Assembly: GCF_000383915.1 (NCBI RefSeq)
Contig: NZ_KB912942.1
Location: forward strand, 8,078,470 to 8,142,469
Reading direction: 5' to 3'
Source: Amycolatopsis benzoatilytica AK 16/65
GTDB lineage: Bacteria > Actinomycetota > Actinomycetes > Mycobacteriales > Pseudonocardiaceae
Length of the DNA stretch: 64,000 nucleotides
Both the position numbers and the translations under genes were made by a program. The first letter of the stretch is position 1. Each line of letters opens with the position of its first letter. Below, piece by piece: positions 1-7,244 of the stretch. The notes under the pieces were generated by a model. It did not search any database and was not told the origin of the DNA. It was given only the letters and a program-made list of their open reading frames with translations.

Positions 1-830
1 ATGAAGTCGTTCTGGACATTCGGCAGGTACTTCCACTTCGACGCGCCCTGTCCGAGCCCGACCCCGAACAGGCCGCCCTCGGCCAGCGCGTACTGCGCCT
101 GCACCGCCTGGTAGCCGGCACCCGAAGTGTCCGCGTCCGGGGAGAGGAACGACAGCACCCGCGCGAGCCGGTACTGCGCGACCAGCGCGAGGACCACGAA
201 TCCGGCCACGCCGCCGGCCAGCATCGCGCCGAACAGCCGTCCCGGCGCTCCGGCGAACCACAGCAGCGCCAGCAGCACGATGCCCAGCGAGATCGTCCCG
301 CTCAGGTTCGGCTGCGCCATCACCAGCGCGAACATCAGCAGCGCGACCGGCACCAGCGGTACCAGCAGATGCCGCCAGTGGTGCAGCAGTTTCGCCTTCA
401 CCACCAGAATGTGCGCGCCCCACAAGGTCAACGCGACTTTCGCGAGCTCGACCGGCTGCAAGGTCAGCGGCCCGAGCGTGAACCACCGCTGCGCGCCGTT
501 CACCTTCGCGCCCAGCGGAGTGAGCACCAGCACGAGCAGCACCAGCGTGCCGACCATCAGCATCGGCGAGAGCGATCTGATCCGCCGCAACGGGATCCGG
601 AGCCCGGCCCACAGCGCGACCAGGCCGATCAAGACGAAGATGATGTGCTTCTGGAAGGTGCTGTACACGCCGCCGGGCTGTGCCGAGGACGCCGACAGCA
701 CCATGATCACGCCGATCAGCGTCAGCAGGCCGCACAGAGCGAGCACCAGGTGGAAGGACGCCAGCGGACGGGAAAGCCAGCCGACGATCGCGACGGGCAG
801 CCGAGGCTGCCGGGTCCGGGTCGTTCGCAC
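1..830 (-). CDS. ftsW: FtsW/RodA-type SEDS protein, partial
   Basis: The gene runs off the left edge, so the C-terminus is missing; about 276 residues are visible. SEDS proteins polymerise glycan strands or handle lipid II with a partner class B PBP in the cytoplasmic membrane. After a basic N-terminus come successive hydrophobic helices, then the family landmarks VNGAQRWF, LQPVELAKVALTLWGAHIL, MAQPNLSGTISLG and LGQGASKWKYLPNVQNDF, which read as FtsW rather than RodA. The GTG at 828-830 is the only usual start before an in-frame upstream TGA; no strong Shine-Dalgarno is visible. The upstream neighbour is an LCP gene, not murD, so this is probably an FtsW-like copy outside the division cluster. 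Family assignment is secure; the role as the main divisome FtsW is not. Confidence 0.85.
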   Translation of the reverse strand, partial: MRTTRTRQPRLPVAIVGWLSRPLASFHLVLALCGLLTLIGVIMVLSASSAQPGGVYSTFQKHIIFVLIGLVALWAGLRIPLRRIRSLSPMLMVGTLVLLVLVLTPLGAKVNGAQRWFTLGPLTLQPVELAKVALTLWGAHILVVKAKLLHHWRHLLVPLVPVALLMFALVMAQPNLSGTISLGIVLLALLWFAGAPGRLFGAMLAGGVAGFVVLALVAQYRLARVLSFLSPDADTSGAGYQAVQAQYALAEGGLFGVGLGQGASKWKYLPNVQNDF

Positions 831-964
831 TGATGCACCGCCGTCCGCTGATTTCCGGGCGCGGTATGCGATCGCGCCGAGCCGAGTATGGCCCAGCGGT
901 CCGGATAGGACTCAGAGGCGCGCGGGGGACCGGCGGTGTCGGCAGTCTCATTCGCCTTCCCGGG

Positions 965-2524
965 TCATTTCACGCACGGGATTCCGCCGCCGCTCAAGGC
1001 GGGCAGGTCGGCGGACTGGCCGGACGCGGGTGGGGCCGGCGCGGCCGAGCTCGGCGAACTCGCCGGGTAGTCGGCGCCGAGCACGACGCGGACGTGGCCG
1101 GGCGGGACATTCGCGTCGGCCTCGGTGGCGAGCCCGCCGAGATCCCCGGCCACCGCGTTCGCCGCCGACGACTCGCCGCTGGGGTAGTAAACCGTCGAAC
1201 GGCTCTGCCGGTGCGTGCTCGTGGTGGTAGTGCCGTGGGCGTATCCCTTGCTGCGCAATTGCTGCTCGACCTGCGCGGCGAGCCCGCCGCGCGCGGTGCT
1301 GTTGACGACGTCGACCACCGCTGCCGAACTGTTGTACGCAGCAGGCGCGGCCTGCGGTTCGCCGCCGCCGCCAGAACCGAGCAGCTGTGCGACCGTGGCC
1401 TGGATCTGCGCCTGGTTGACGAAGTTGACGTCCTCGCCCGCCGGGTCCTTGCCGAAGTGGTCGACCGGCAGCGTCACGAAGCTGACGTCGCCGCCGGTCA
1501 GGCTGGACGCCTGCTTGGCGAAGGACAGCAGGTCGAGTGTGCTGTCCACCGCGGTGTTCTGCTTCGCGACGTCCAGAATCCCTTGGAGTTTTGTCGGATT
1601 CGTGAACGCCCCGCCCTGTTTGAGCTGGTATGCCAGGGAAGCGATGAACGCCTGTTGCCTGCGTTCCCGGTCCAGGTCGGTGAAATTGAGCGACGGGTGC
1701 GCGTAGTCGCGGCGCTGGCGGACGAACGCGACCGCCTGCTCGGCGTCGATCTGCTGCTGTCCGGCGTGGAAGTTCGCGCCGGAGTAGCTGTCCTGAGTGT
1801 TCTCGTTGACGCACACCGTGACCGGCTGGACGACCTGGGCGATCTCGAAGAACGCGACCAGGGTGACTTCGGCGAAATGGTCGATCGGCACTCCGCCGAG
1901 GAACTGGCGCACGGTGTCGATTTCCGCCCGGCGCCCCGCGTCCCGGGCCTGCTGTTCCCGCTGGATCTTGTCGGTGACGTGCTGCGCGGTGAGCTGTTTG
2001 GCCTTTTCGTCGAAGGCCAGCCCGTATGCCTGTTTGATTTTGCCTTTGCAGATATTGTCCGGACAGCCGGAAAGCGAGACGTAGTCGTCACGCGGAATCG
2101 AGATCGACGTCGCCTTGGCGCCGTTGCCGGGGACGTGCAGCAGCATCAGCACGTTGGCGTTGTAGCCGCCGTTCTGCTGATCGCCGGCGTGCAGTGCGTC
2201 GTAGATGTTCTTCGGCAGCGGATTGCCGTTTTCGTCGAGCCGCGAGTCGAGGCCCATGATGAGGATGTTGGTATCCCCGCCGCTGGACGTCGTTTGCCCG
2301 TTGAGCACGTCGGAAACCTGCAGTCCGTCGACCAGGCCGCGGTAGCTGGCCCAGGCGTAGCCGGTCAGGCCGAGCACCAGCGCGGCTGCCAGGGCGAGCG
2401 CGATCCTGCCCGCCAGCCGTCGTCGTCTGGCCGCGGCCCGGACCGCGACCCCGCGGGCTGCCGAGCCCCGGCGTGCCACCGCATCTCGGGGTGCGGCGGC
2501 ACGCGGGTCGTTCCGGTCGGTCAT
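965..2524 (-). CDS. LytR-CpsA-Psr (LCP) family protein
   Basis: LCP proteins transfer undecaprenyl-linked glycopolymers (arabinogalactan or teichoic-acid-like) onto peptidoglycan outside the membrane. About 519 residues: a basic cytoplasmic N-terminus, one transmembrane helix near residues 38-58, the LCP catalytic domain (about 80-270; NILIMGLDSR, SISIPRDDYV, AVAFVRQRRDY carry the conserved Asp and Arg residues), then a C-terminal LytR_C domain beginning near VDVVNSTARGG. The start chosen is ATG at 2524, 8 bases after an AGGAC ribosome site; a GTG 36 bases further upstream has none. It precedes the SEDS gene by 134 bases on the same strand, which fits a cell-wall pair. Confidence 0.9.
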   Translation of the reverse strand: MTDRNDPRAAAPRDAVARRGSAARGVAVRAAARRRRLAGRIALALAAALVLGLTGYAWASYRGLVDGLQVSDVLNGQTTSSGGDTNILIMGLDSRLDENGNPLPKNIYDALHAGDQQNGGYNANVLMLLHVPGNGAKATSISIPRDDYVSLSGCPDNICKGKIKQAYGLAFDEKAKQLTAQHVTDKIQREQQARDAGRRAEIDTVRQFLGGVPIDHFAEVTLVAFFEIAQVVQPVTVCVNENTQDSYSGANFHAGQQQIDAEQAVAFVRQRRDYAHPSLNFTDLDRERRQQAFIASLAYQLKQGGAFTNPTKLQGILDVAKQNTAVDSTLDLLSFAKQASSLTGGDVSFVTLPVDHFGKDPAGEDVNFVNQAQIQATVAQLLGSGGGGEPQAAPAAYNSSAAVVDVVNSTARGGLAAQVEQQLRSKGYAHGTTTTSTHRQSRSTVYYPSGESSAANAVAGDLGGLATEADANVPPGHVRVVLGADYPASSPSSAAPAPPASGQSADLPALSGGGIPCVK

Positions 2525-2597
2525 CGGGCCGTCCTGTGCTGAGGGGTAGTGGCTTTCCACAGTTCTCCACGGCCGCTGTGCGAAGGCTGAGAAGCCC

Positions 2598-2750
2598 TCA
2601 CCTTTCGCGGCGCCAGCAGACGCGCAGCCGCCGGACGCCGTTTTCGTCGATGAGCGGTTCCCAGGTCATCCGCAGCCGGCGTGGCTGTTCGATCGGGCGA
2701 CGCGGGGACGGGGCGGCTGGGTGCCGGAGGTCGAAGTCGGTGATGGTCAT
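2598..2750 (-). CDS. small basic protein, 50 aa
   Basis: A 50-residue frame starts MTITDFDLRH and ends LRVCWRRER. It has a good ribosome site (GAGAGGACA, 7 bases before the ATG) and lies in the gap between the NRAMP-related transporter and the LCP gene on their strand. The C-terminal half (RMTWEPLIDENGVRRLRVCW) looks like the compact W-x-P-hydrophobic-x-D-x-x-G small proteins seen in many actinobacteria; that resemblance is from memory. No membrane segment and one cysteine. Function unknown. The ribosome site and plausible composition make it a real gene more likely than not. Confidence 0.6.
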   Translation of the reverse strand: MTITDFDLRHPAAPSPRRPIEQPRRLRMTWEPLIDENGVRRLRVCWRRER

Positions 2751-2843
2751 GACGGCTGTCCTCTCTCGGTATGGAGTGCACGGTCGAACGGGGACTGTGA
2801 TGCGGACTCACGGCCATCACCTCCTTTCTGCCTTGCCCGGCGG

Positions 2844-4478
2844 TCAGCCCAGCGCCAGCTGGACGAGCTTCACGATGACCAGTGCCATCGCCAGGAACAG
2901 GTAGCTGCGCAGCGCGGTGAGGCCGATCTTGCGTCCGGTCGACATCACCGGCGGCGGCAAGTACTGCAGCGGCGGCATCCGCCACTCGGCGCGTCCGGTG
3001 CGGTCGATCGGCCCGGTCGCGGCGCGCTTGCGACGCAGCAGCGCGTATCCCGCGGTCAGTACGCCGATCCCGGCGCTGACCTCCATGATCAGGAAAATCT
3101 GCCCCGCACTGATGTCCGGGAACAGCACCGCCGCGGTGAGGATCACCGACAGCACCACCAGAATCCCGACCACCACCGAGGTGAACATGTTGGTGAACCG
3201 GCCGTTGACCCACGGCCCGAGCACCTCTTTGTCGTTGCAAAGCAGGAGCAGGAACACGGTGGCCGACGGCAGCAGCACTCCGGCGAGCGTCTGCACGCCG
3301 GTGGTCAGCAGGCCGAGCGGCGAGCCCGGGATGAGCACGATCGTGGCCGACAGTGCGACGAGACCGGCGTACACCGCGTAGAAGCCCTTCGCGTGCTTCG
3401 CGCCACGGTGCAGCGAGTGCTTCATGCCAAGGACGTCACCGATCGCATACGCGCTCGAAAGCGACACTGCGAACGCTCCGACGATCGATGCGTCCAACAG
3501 TGCGACCGCGAACAGCGCGCCCGCTGTACGACCGGCGTACGCCTCGATGCCGTTCGTGACTCCCGCAGCGTCGGTGAAGTTGCCGAAGCCGTGCGTACCC
3601 GCGAAGGCCGCCGACACGATGCCCATGATCGCGGCCGCACCGATCATCACCACGACCAAGCCGATCCACAGGTCGGCCTTCTCGTAGCGCATGAACCGCG
3701 GGGTGATGCGCTTGTCGATCACGTAGGACTGCTGGAAGAACAGCTGCCACGGCGCGACGGTGGTGCCGACGATCGCGATGATCAGCAGCATCAGCTGGGC
3801 CATTCCGCCAGGGCCGGCAGGCATGCTGGGCACCAGGCCGCCGAGCATTTCCGACGGTGCCGGGTGCGCGAAGACGTACACCGGGATCAGCGTCAGCGAA
3901 CCGAGGCAGAAGAAGATCGCGATTCGCTCGAACCGGCGGAAACTGCCGGTGAACGCGGCCCCGATGATGACCAGCGCGGCGAGCGCCACCGAGGGCACGG
4001 TCGGCAGGCCGAGGTAGCGGGTCGCCATCGTGATGCCGATGAACTCGGTGACCAGGGTCAGCGCGTTGAGCAGGAACAGGTCGATCACCGAGAACGCGCC
4101 CCAGAACTTGCCGAAGCGCTCCAGGATCAGCCGGGCGTGCCCGACGCCGGTGACGGCGCCGAGGCGCAGCACCATTTCCTGGTTCACGTACAGCACCGGA
4201 ACCAGCAGCAGCAGGGTCCACAGCAGTTTCGGGCCGTAGTTCTGGCCGGCTTCGCCGTAGGTCGCGAACGCGCCGGCGTCGTTGTCGCCGACCAGCACGA
4301 TCAGCCCCGGGCCGACGATCGCGAGCAGGGTCTTGAGCTTGGCGGACAGCCCGGTGCGGGCCGCGGTGTCACCGGCTTTGATGGTGCCGAGCGCGCCGCG
4401 GATGTCGCCGACGTGCTGGTCGTCGAGCACCGCGGCGGTGCGGTCGTCGATCCGGACGATCGGGTCGGTGGTGGTCAT
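2844..4478 (-). CDS. NRAMP-related (SLC11-like) metal ion transporter
   Basis: A polytopic membrane protein of about 544 residues with 11 or so hydrophobic helices. It belongs to the NRAMP superfamily: GPGLIVLVGDNDAGAFATY in TM1, the conserved NQEMVLRLGAVTGVGHARLI stretch, and a TM6 segment TTVAPWQLFFQQS. Classical Mn2+/Fe2+ NRAMPs carry DPGN in TM1 and MPH in TM6; here TM1 reads DNDAG and TM6 reads APW, with the metal-binding methionine absent. That pattern recalls NRAMP-related Mg2+ transporters (NRMT), so Mn2+ specificity should not be assumed. The start is ATG at 4478 with GAAGGGAG 8 bases upstream; an in-frame ATG 42 bases earlier lacks one. A 300-base leader precedes it. Confidence 0.85.
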   Translation of the reverse strand: MTTTDPIVRIDDRTAAVLDDQHVGDIRGALGTIKAGDTAARTGLSAKLKTLLAIVGPGLIVLVGDNDAGAFATYGEAGQNYGPKLLWTLLLLVPVLYVNQEMVLRLGAVTGVGHARLILERFGKFWGAFSVIDLFLLNALTLVTEFIGITMATRYLGLPTVPSVALAALVIIGAAFTGSFRRFERIAIFFCLGSLTLIPVYVFAHPAPSEMLGGLVPSMPAGPGGMAQLMLLIIAIVGTTVAPWQLFFQQSYVIDKRITPRFMRYEKADLWIGLVVVMIGAAAIMGIVSAAFAGTHGFGNFTDAAGVTNGIEAYAGRTAGALFAVALLDASIVGAFAVSLSSAYAIGDVLGMKHSLHRGAKHAKGFYAVYAGLVALSATIVLIPGSPLGLLTTGVQTLAGVLLPSATVFLLLLCNDKEVLGPWVNGRFTNMFTSVVVGILVVLSVILTAAVLFPDISAGQIFLIMEVSAGIGVLTAGYALLRRKRAATGPIDRTGRAEWRMPPLQYLPPPVMSTGRKIGLTALRSYLFLAMALVIVKLVQLALG

Positions 4479-4554
4479 GGCAAGGACTCCCTTCGGCCCG
4501 GTCGGGGCCGATCGGGGCATCGCGTCCGGCCGGATTTTCCGCGCACGAAGACGA

Positions 4555-4578
4555 CCTGTCCGAGGTCGATCGGACAGG
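4555..4578 (-). promoter_or_regulatory. 9-bp perfect hairpin in the transporter leader
   Basis: The arms CCTGTCCGA and TCGGACAGG pair perfectly around a 6-base loop. The hairpin sits about 80 bases upstream of the transporter start, inside a leader that also contains a small SD-preceded frame and a second GC-rich inverted repeat just before the ribosome site. It could be an attenuator or part of an ion-sensing leader. No T-tract follows, so it is not a canonical terminator. Confidence 0.5.
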
Positions 4579-4595
4579 CGGCGGGAGAACCGGGT

Positions 4596-4670
4596 TCAGC
4601 CGGGGATGCCGGAAGGTGCGGACAATCCGGGTTTCGGGGGTGTACTTCGCCCTGGACTACTTCCGCTCAT
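4596..4670 (-). CDS. possible 24-aa leader ORF upstream of the metal transporter
   Basis: A short frame, MSGSSPGRSTPPKPGLSAPSG followed by IPG, begins at an ATG preceded by a strong ribosome site (GGGGAGGTGAGGGCA) in the untranslated leader of the NRAMP-related gene. It ends about 120 bases before the transporter start and just before the 4555-4578 hairpin. It is proline- and serine-rich with no family resemblance. A regulatory leader peptide is plausible, because translation of it could control folding of the hairpin; this is inference. Confidence 0.35.
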   Translation of the reverse strand: MSGSSPGRSTPPKPGLSAPSGIPG

Positions 4671-4765
4671 TGCCCTCACCTCCCCAGGTCCGTGGCGTCG
4701 TGGCGCCTTTTCCGCGCAGCGTGCTTCGCGCGGCGCTGAGCCAGTGAACGCTATCCAGCGGAGGA

Positions 4766-4815
4766 CTGTCAAGCAATTGTACAAGTGTTATAGCAATTGG
4801 CGTGACACGAGTCAC
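4766..4815. promoter_or_regulatory. divergent promoter/operator region
   Basis: An AT-rich island in GC-rich DNA between the minus-strand transporter and the plus-strand PNPOx gene. Read on the minus strand, CAATTGC occurs twice 20 bases apart, and TTGCTT and TAGCGT stand 17 bases apart as possible -35 and -10 boxes. At 4802-4815 GTGAC and GTCAC form an inverted repeat with a 4-base spacer. A metal-responsive repressor site would make sense here but no known consensus is matched. Confidence 0.4.
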
Positions 4816-4889
4816 CATGAGTCGGATGTCGAGAACCCGGCTCCGGCTCCGTCCCCGGTGCGACCCGCCCACCGACCAGGAGGCCGACC

Positions 4890-5396
4890 ATGGAGCAGCA
4901 CGAGATCACCGAGATTCTGAACCGTCCGGCCAGCCGCGAACTGCTTCACCGCGACGTGGCCCGGCTGGCGTACGTCGCCAAGGACGGGACGCCGAGGGCG
5001 ATCCCGATCGCGTTCAGCTGGAACGGCACGGAGATCGTGATGTGCACGGCCACGAACGCGCCGAAGCTCGCGTCGCTGCGGGCGAATCCGATGGTCGCGC
5101 TGACCGTCGACACCGAGGTGCACCCGCCGAAGATCCTGCTGGTCCGCGGCCGTGCGGAACTCGACTACGTCGACGGCATCCCGCAGGAGTACCTCGAAAT
5201 GAACGGCTCCTACGAAATGACCGCGGAGCAGCGCGTCGAGTGGGAAGCCGAGGTCCGTTCGCTCTACGACGGCATGGTGCGCGTCGTCGTCACTCCGACC
5301 TGGGCGAAACTCATCGACTTCGAGACGACTTTGCCGTCCGCGGTGGAGGAATTGATGCGCCGCCGAGCTGAGGCGGCGTCCGAAAAGTCCGTCTGA
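4890..5396 (+). CDS. pyridoxamine 5'-phosphate oxidase-like flavin-binding protein
   Basis: 168 residues forming a single split-barrel FMN/F420-binding domain of the PNPOx-like superfamily: LAYVAKDGTPRAIPIAFSW, then NAPKLASLRANPMVALTVD and the strand KILLVRGRAEL. In actinobacteria such proteins are often F420- or FMN-dependent reductases; nothing in the sequence fixes the cofactor or the substrate. The start is well supported by CCAGGAGGCCGACC before the ATG. It is divergent from the metal transporter and followed 45 bases later by an NmrA-like reductase on the same strand, so the two may be cotranscribed. Confidence 0.8.
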   Translation: MEQHEITEILNRPASRELLHRDVARLAYVAKDGTPRAIPIAFSWNGTEIVMCTATNAPKLASLRANPMVALTVDTEVHPPKILLVRGRAELDYVDGIPQEYLEMNGSYEMTAEQRVEWEAEVRSLYDGMVRVVVTPTWAKLIDFETTLPSAVEELMRRRAEAASEKSV

Positions 5397-5441
5397 CGTC
5401 TACACTGAACCGCCTACCCACAAGGTGCGAAGGCGGGGCGC

Positions 5442-6296
5442 ATGATTCTGGTGACGGGGGCGAGCGGCAATGTCGGATCGGCGCTGGTCGCGCAATTGCG
5501 AGCGGCGGACGTCCGGTTCCGGGCGGCCTATCATTCGCCTGTCAAGGCGCAGCGCGCCGCCTCCGACGGAATCGACGCGGTCACCCTCGAAATGTCCGAT
5601 TCGGACAATGTGCGGGCAGCGCTGTGCGGGGTGTCGAAGGTGTTCCTGCTCGGCGCGATGAGCCCGGCGCAGACCGCCAACGAGACCAACGTGGTCGAAG
5701 CCGCGGTGTCGACTGGGGTCGAACACGTGGTGAAGCAGTCGTTATGGCGGGCGGACGAGGAATTGACGCCGATCGCCCGCCTGCACCGTCCGGTGGAACG
5801 GCTGCTGGAAACGTCGCCGATGTCCTGGACCTTTCTCCGCGCGAACTTCTACCTGCAGGCGTTTTCGACGAACTGGGCCGGAACCATCCGGTCCGGGAAT
5901 TTCTTCGCCAGCCCGCTGATCCGCGGTCCGATCGCTTTCGTGGACGCCGAGGACATCGCCCGGGTCGCGTTTCGCGCGCTGACCGAAGACGGGCACGCGG
6001 GCAAAGCGTATGCGCTCACCGGGCCGGCGGCGGTGAGCTACGACGAGGCCGCCGCGGTGTTGTCGGAACTGCTCGGCCGATCGATCGCTTACCGGGGATT
6101 GTCCAATGGGGAAGCGCTTTCCGCGCTGACCGGGGCGGGGATGCCGGCATTTCACGCTGAGGCGCTGGTCGAAGTGTGCAATGTCTATCGGGACGGCGGC
6201 GCGGAAAAGGTGACCCCGACGGTCGAGGAGGTCACCGGCCGGCGACCGCGGAGTTTCCGCGAGTTCGCCGCCGCGCACCGGGGACTGTTCGAATAG
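5442..6296 (+). CDS. NmrA-like NAD(P)H-binding reductase (atypical SDR)
   Basis: 284 residues. The N-terminus MILVTGASGNVGS is the glycine-rich dinucleotide motif of atypical short-chain dehydrogenases. VVKQSLWRADEE and TFLRANFYLQAF correspond to the NmrA/HSCARG-type core, in which the classical Tyr-x-x-x-Lys pair is not needed. Proteins of this group act as quinone or redox-sensing NAD(P)H proteins; the substrate cannot be read here. It ends 3 bases before the 3' end of the convergent LysR gene. The ribosome site GAAGGCGGGGC is weak to moderate. Confidence 0.8.
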   Translation: MILVTGASGNVGSALVAQLRAADVRFRAAYHSPVKAQRAASDGIDAVTLEMSDSDNVRAALCGVSKVFLLGAMSPAQTANETNVVEAAVSTGVEHVVKQSLWRADEELTPIARLHRPVERLLETSPMSWTFLRANFYLQAFSTNWAGTIRSGNFFASPLIRGPIAFVDAEDIARVAFRALTEDGHAGKAYALTGPAAVSYDEAAAVLSELLGRSIAYRGLSNGEALSALTGAGMPAFHAEALVEVCNVYRDGGAEKVTPTVEEVTGRRPRSFREFAAAHRGLFE

Positions 6297-6299
6297 CCG

Positions 6300-7160
6300 T
6301 CAGGCGTTCGACAACGCGTACAACAACGGCCGCAACGCGGGTTCGCGCTCCGGCCGCCAGATCAATCGAAGCTGCAGCGGCGGCGTCGCGGTGTCCACTT
6401 CGCGAAGCCGTCCGGTCGCGAGGTCGCCCCGCGCCGCGAACTCCGGCAGCACGGCGATACCTCGGCCGGCCGCAACCCATTCGCGTACCTGGGCCAGCCC
6501 GCCGACCGCGGTCAGTGCCACGTCCGGGCCCAGCCAGCGTTCGGTCGCCATCCAGAACGAGCACCGCGCTTCCTGGCCGACCAGCCCGCCGGTCCGGCGC
6601 ACCTCGTCCCGGGTCACCGCGCGGCCGAGCAGCGGACTTCCCGGCGCGGCAACGGTAACCATCCGGATTTCACGCACGTCGAGGTGGCTCAGCGCGGAGC
6701 CCGGACCGGCGAACCCGAGCCCGCCGATGCGATTTCCGGTGTCCAGCAATACCGCCGCGTCGATTTCGTCCCGGTCGAGCGAGGCGAGTAGCCGGGCCCG
6801 GTCGGAATCAGGGCGCAGGTGCACGTTCAGCGCCGGATGTTCGGCAAGCACCGCGGGGAGCACCCCGTCCGAGATCGCCGCCTGCGCGCCCACGACCAAG
6901 CCGGGCGCGTCGTGCAGCCGCTCGGCCGCCTGATCGAGAGCGGCGAGCGCGGATGCTGCGCTGGCTAGATACGCCCGGCCTGCCGCGGTCGGATGCATGC
7001 CGGCCCGATCGCGCGTGAACAGTGCCGCGCCCAGTTCGTCTTCGAGCCGGCGGACCCGGTCCGACACTGACGACGGGGCAAGACCTTCCGCGGCGGCGGT
7101 CCGGTTGACGGTGCGGTGGTGCAGCAACGCGATCGCGGTGCGGAGTTGCGCGAGGTCCAC
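6300..7160 (-). CDS. LysR family transcriptional regulator
   Basis: 286 residues. An N-terminal winged HTH (about 1-60: AQLRTAIALLHHRTVNRTAAAEG, then PSSVSDRVRRLEDELGAALF) is followed by a periplasmic-binding-protein-like effector domain ending in an LPEF / LIWRPEREP segment. The GTG at 7160 gives the standard LysR N-terminus, MDLAQLRTAIALL. It stands only 9 bases from a perfect 21-bp palindrome, so the message may be almost leaderless. It is divergent from an MFS exporter, the usual arrangement for a LysR activator of an efflux gene; the effector is unknown. Confidence 0.88.
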   Translation of the reverse strand: MDLAQLRTAIALLHHRTVNRTAAAEGLAPSSVSDRVRRLEDELGAALFTRDRAGMHPTAAGRAYLASAASALAALDQAAERLHDAPGLVVGAQAAISDGVLPAVLAEHPALNVHLRPDSDRARLLASLDRDEIDAAVLLDTGNRIGGLGFAGPGSALSHLDVREIRMVTVAAPGSPLLGRAVTRDEVRRTGGLVGQEARCSFWMATERWLGPDVALTAVGGLAQVREWVAAGRGIAVLPEFAARGDLATGRLREVDTATPPLQLRLIWRPEREPALRPLLYALSNA

Positions 7161-7169
7161 CCGGCCAGT

Positions 7170-7190
7170 GTATTCGGCATTGCCGAATAC
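7170..7190. promoter_or_regulatory. LysR-type operator (perfect palindrome)
   Basis: Arms GTATTCGGCA and TGCCGAATAC flank a single central T, a perfect 10-bp inverted repeat containing the T-N11-A core typical of LysR sites. It lies between the divergent LysR and MFS genes, 55 bases from the MFS start. Confidence 0.8.
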
Positions 7191-7244
7191 CGGATACGGC
7201 GCAGCCGGTCGAACCGGCCGCCGCCGCGGCCGAGGGTGAGATCC

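Noticed and set aside
2521..2811. 97-codon minus-strand frame starting at GTG 2811 behind a very strong AAGGAGGTG
   Set aside because: The frame is His/Arg/Pro-rich nonsense overlapping the better 50-residue gene and the LCP start. The strong ribosome site may belong to a short leader peptide, but nothing proves translation.
4479..4780. yybP-ykoY Mn2+ riboswitch or M-box before the transporter
   Set aside because: Leader position is right, but I cannot identify the conserved helix and loop sequences of either class by eye.
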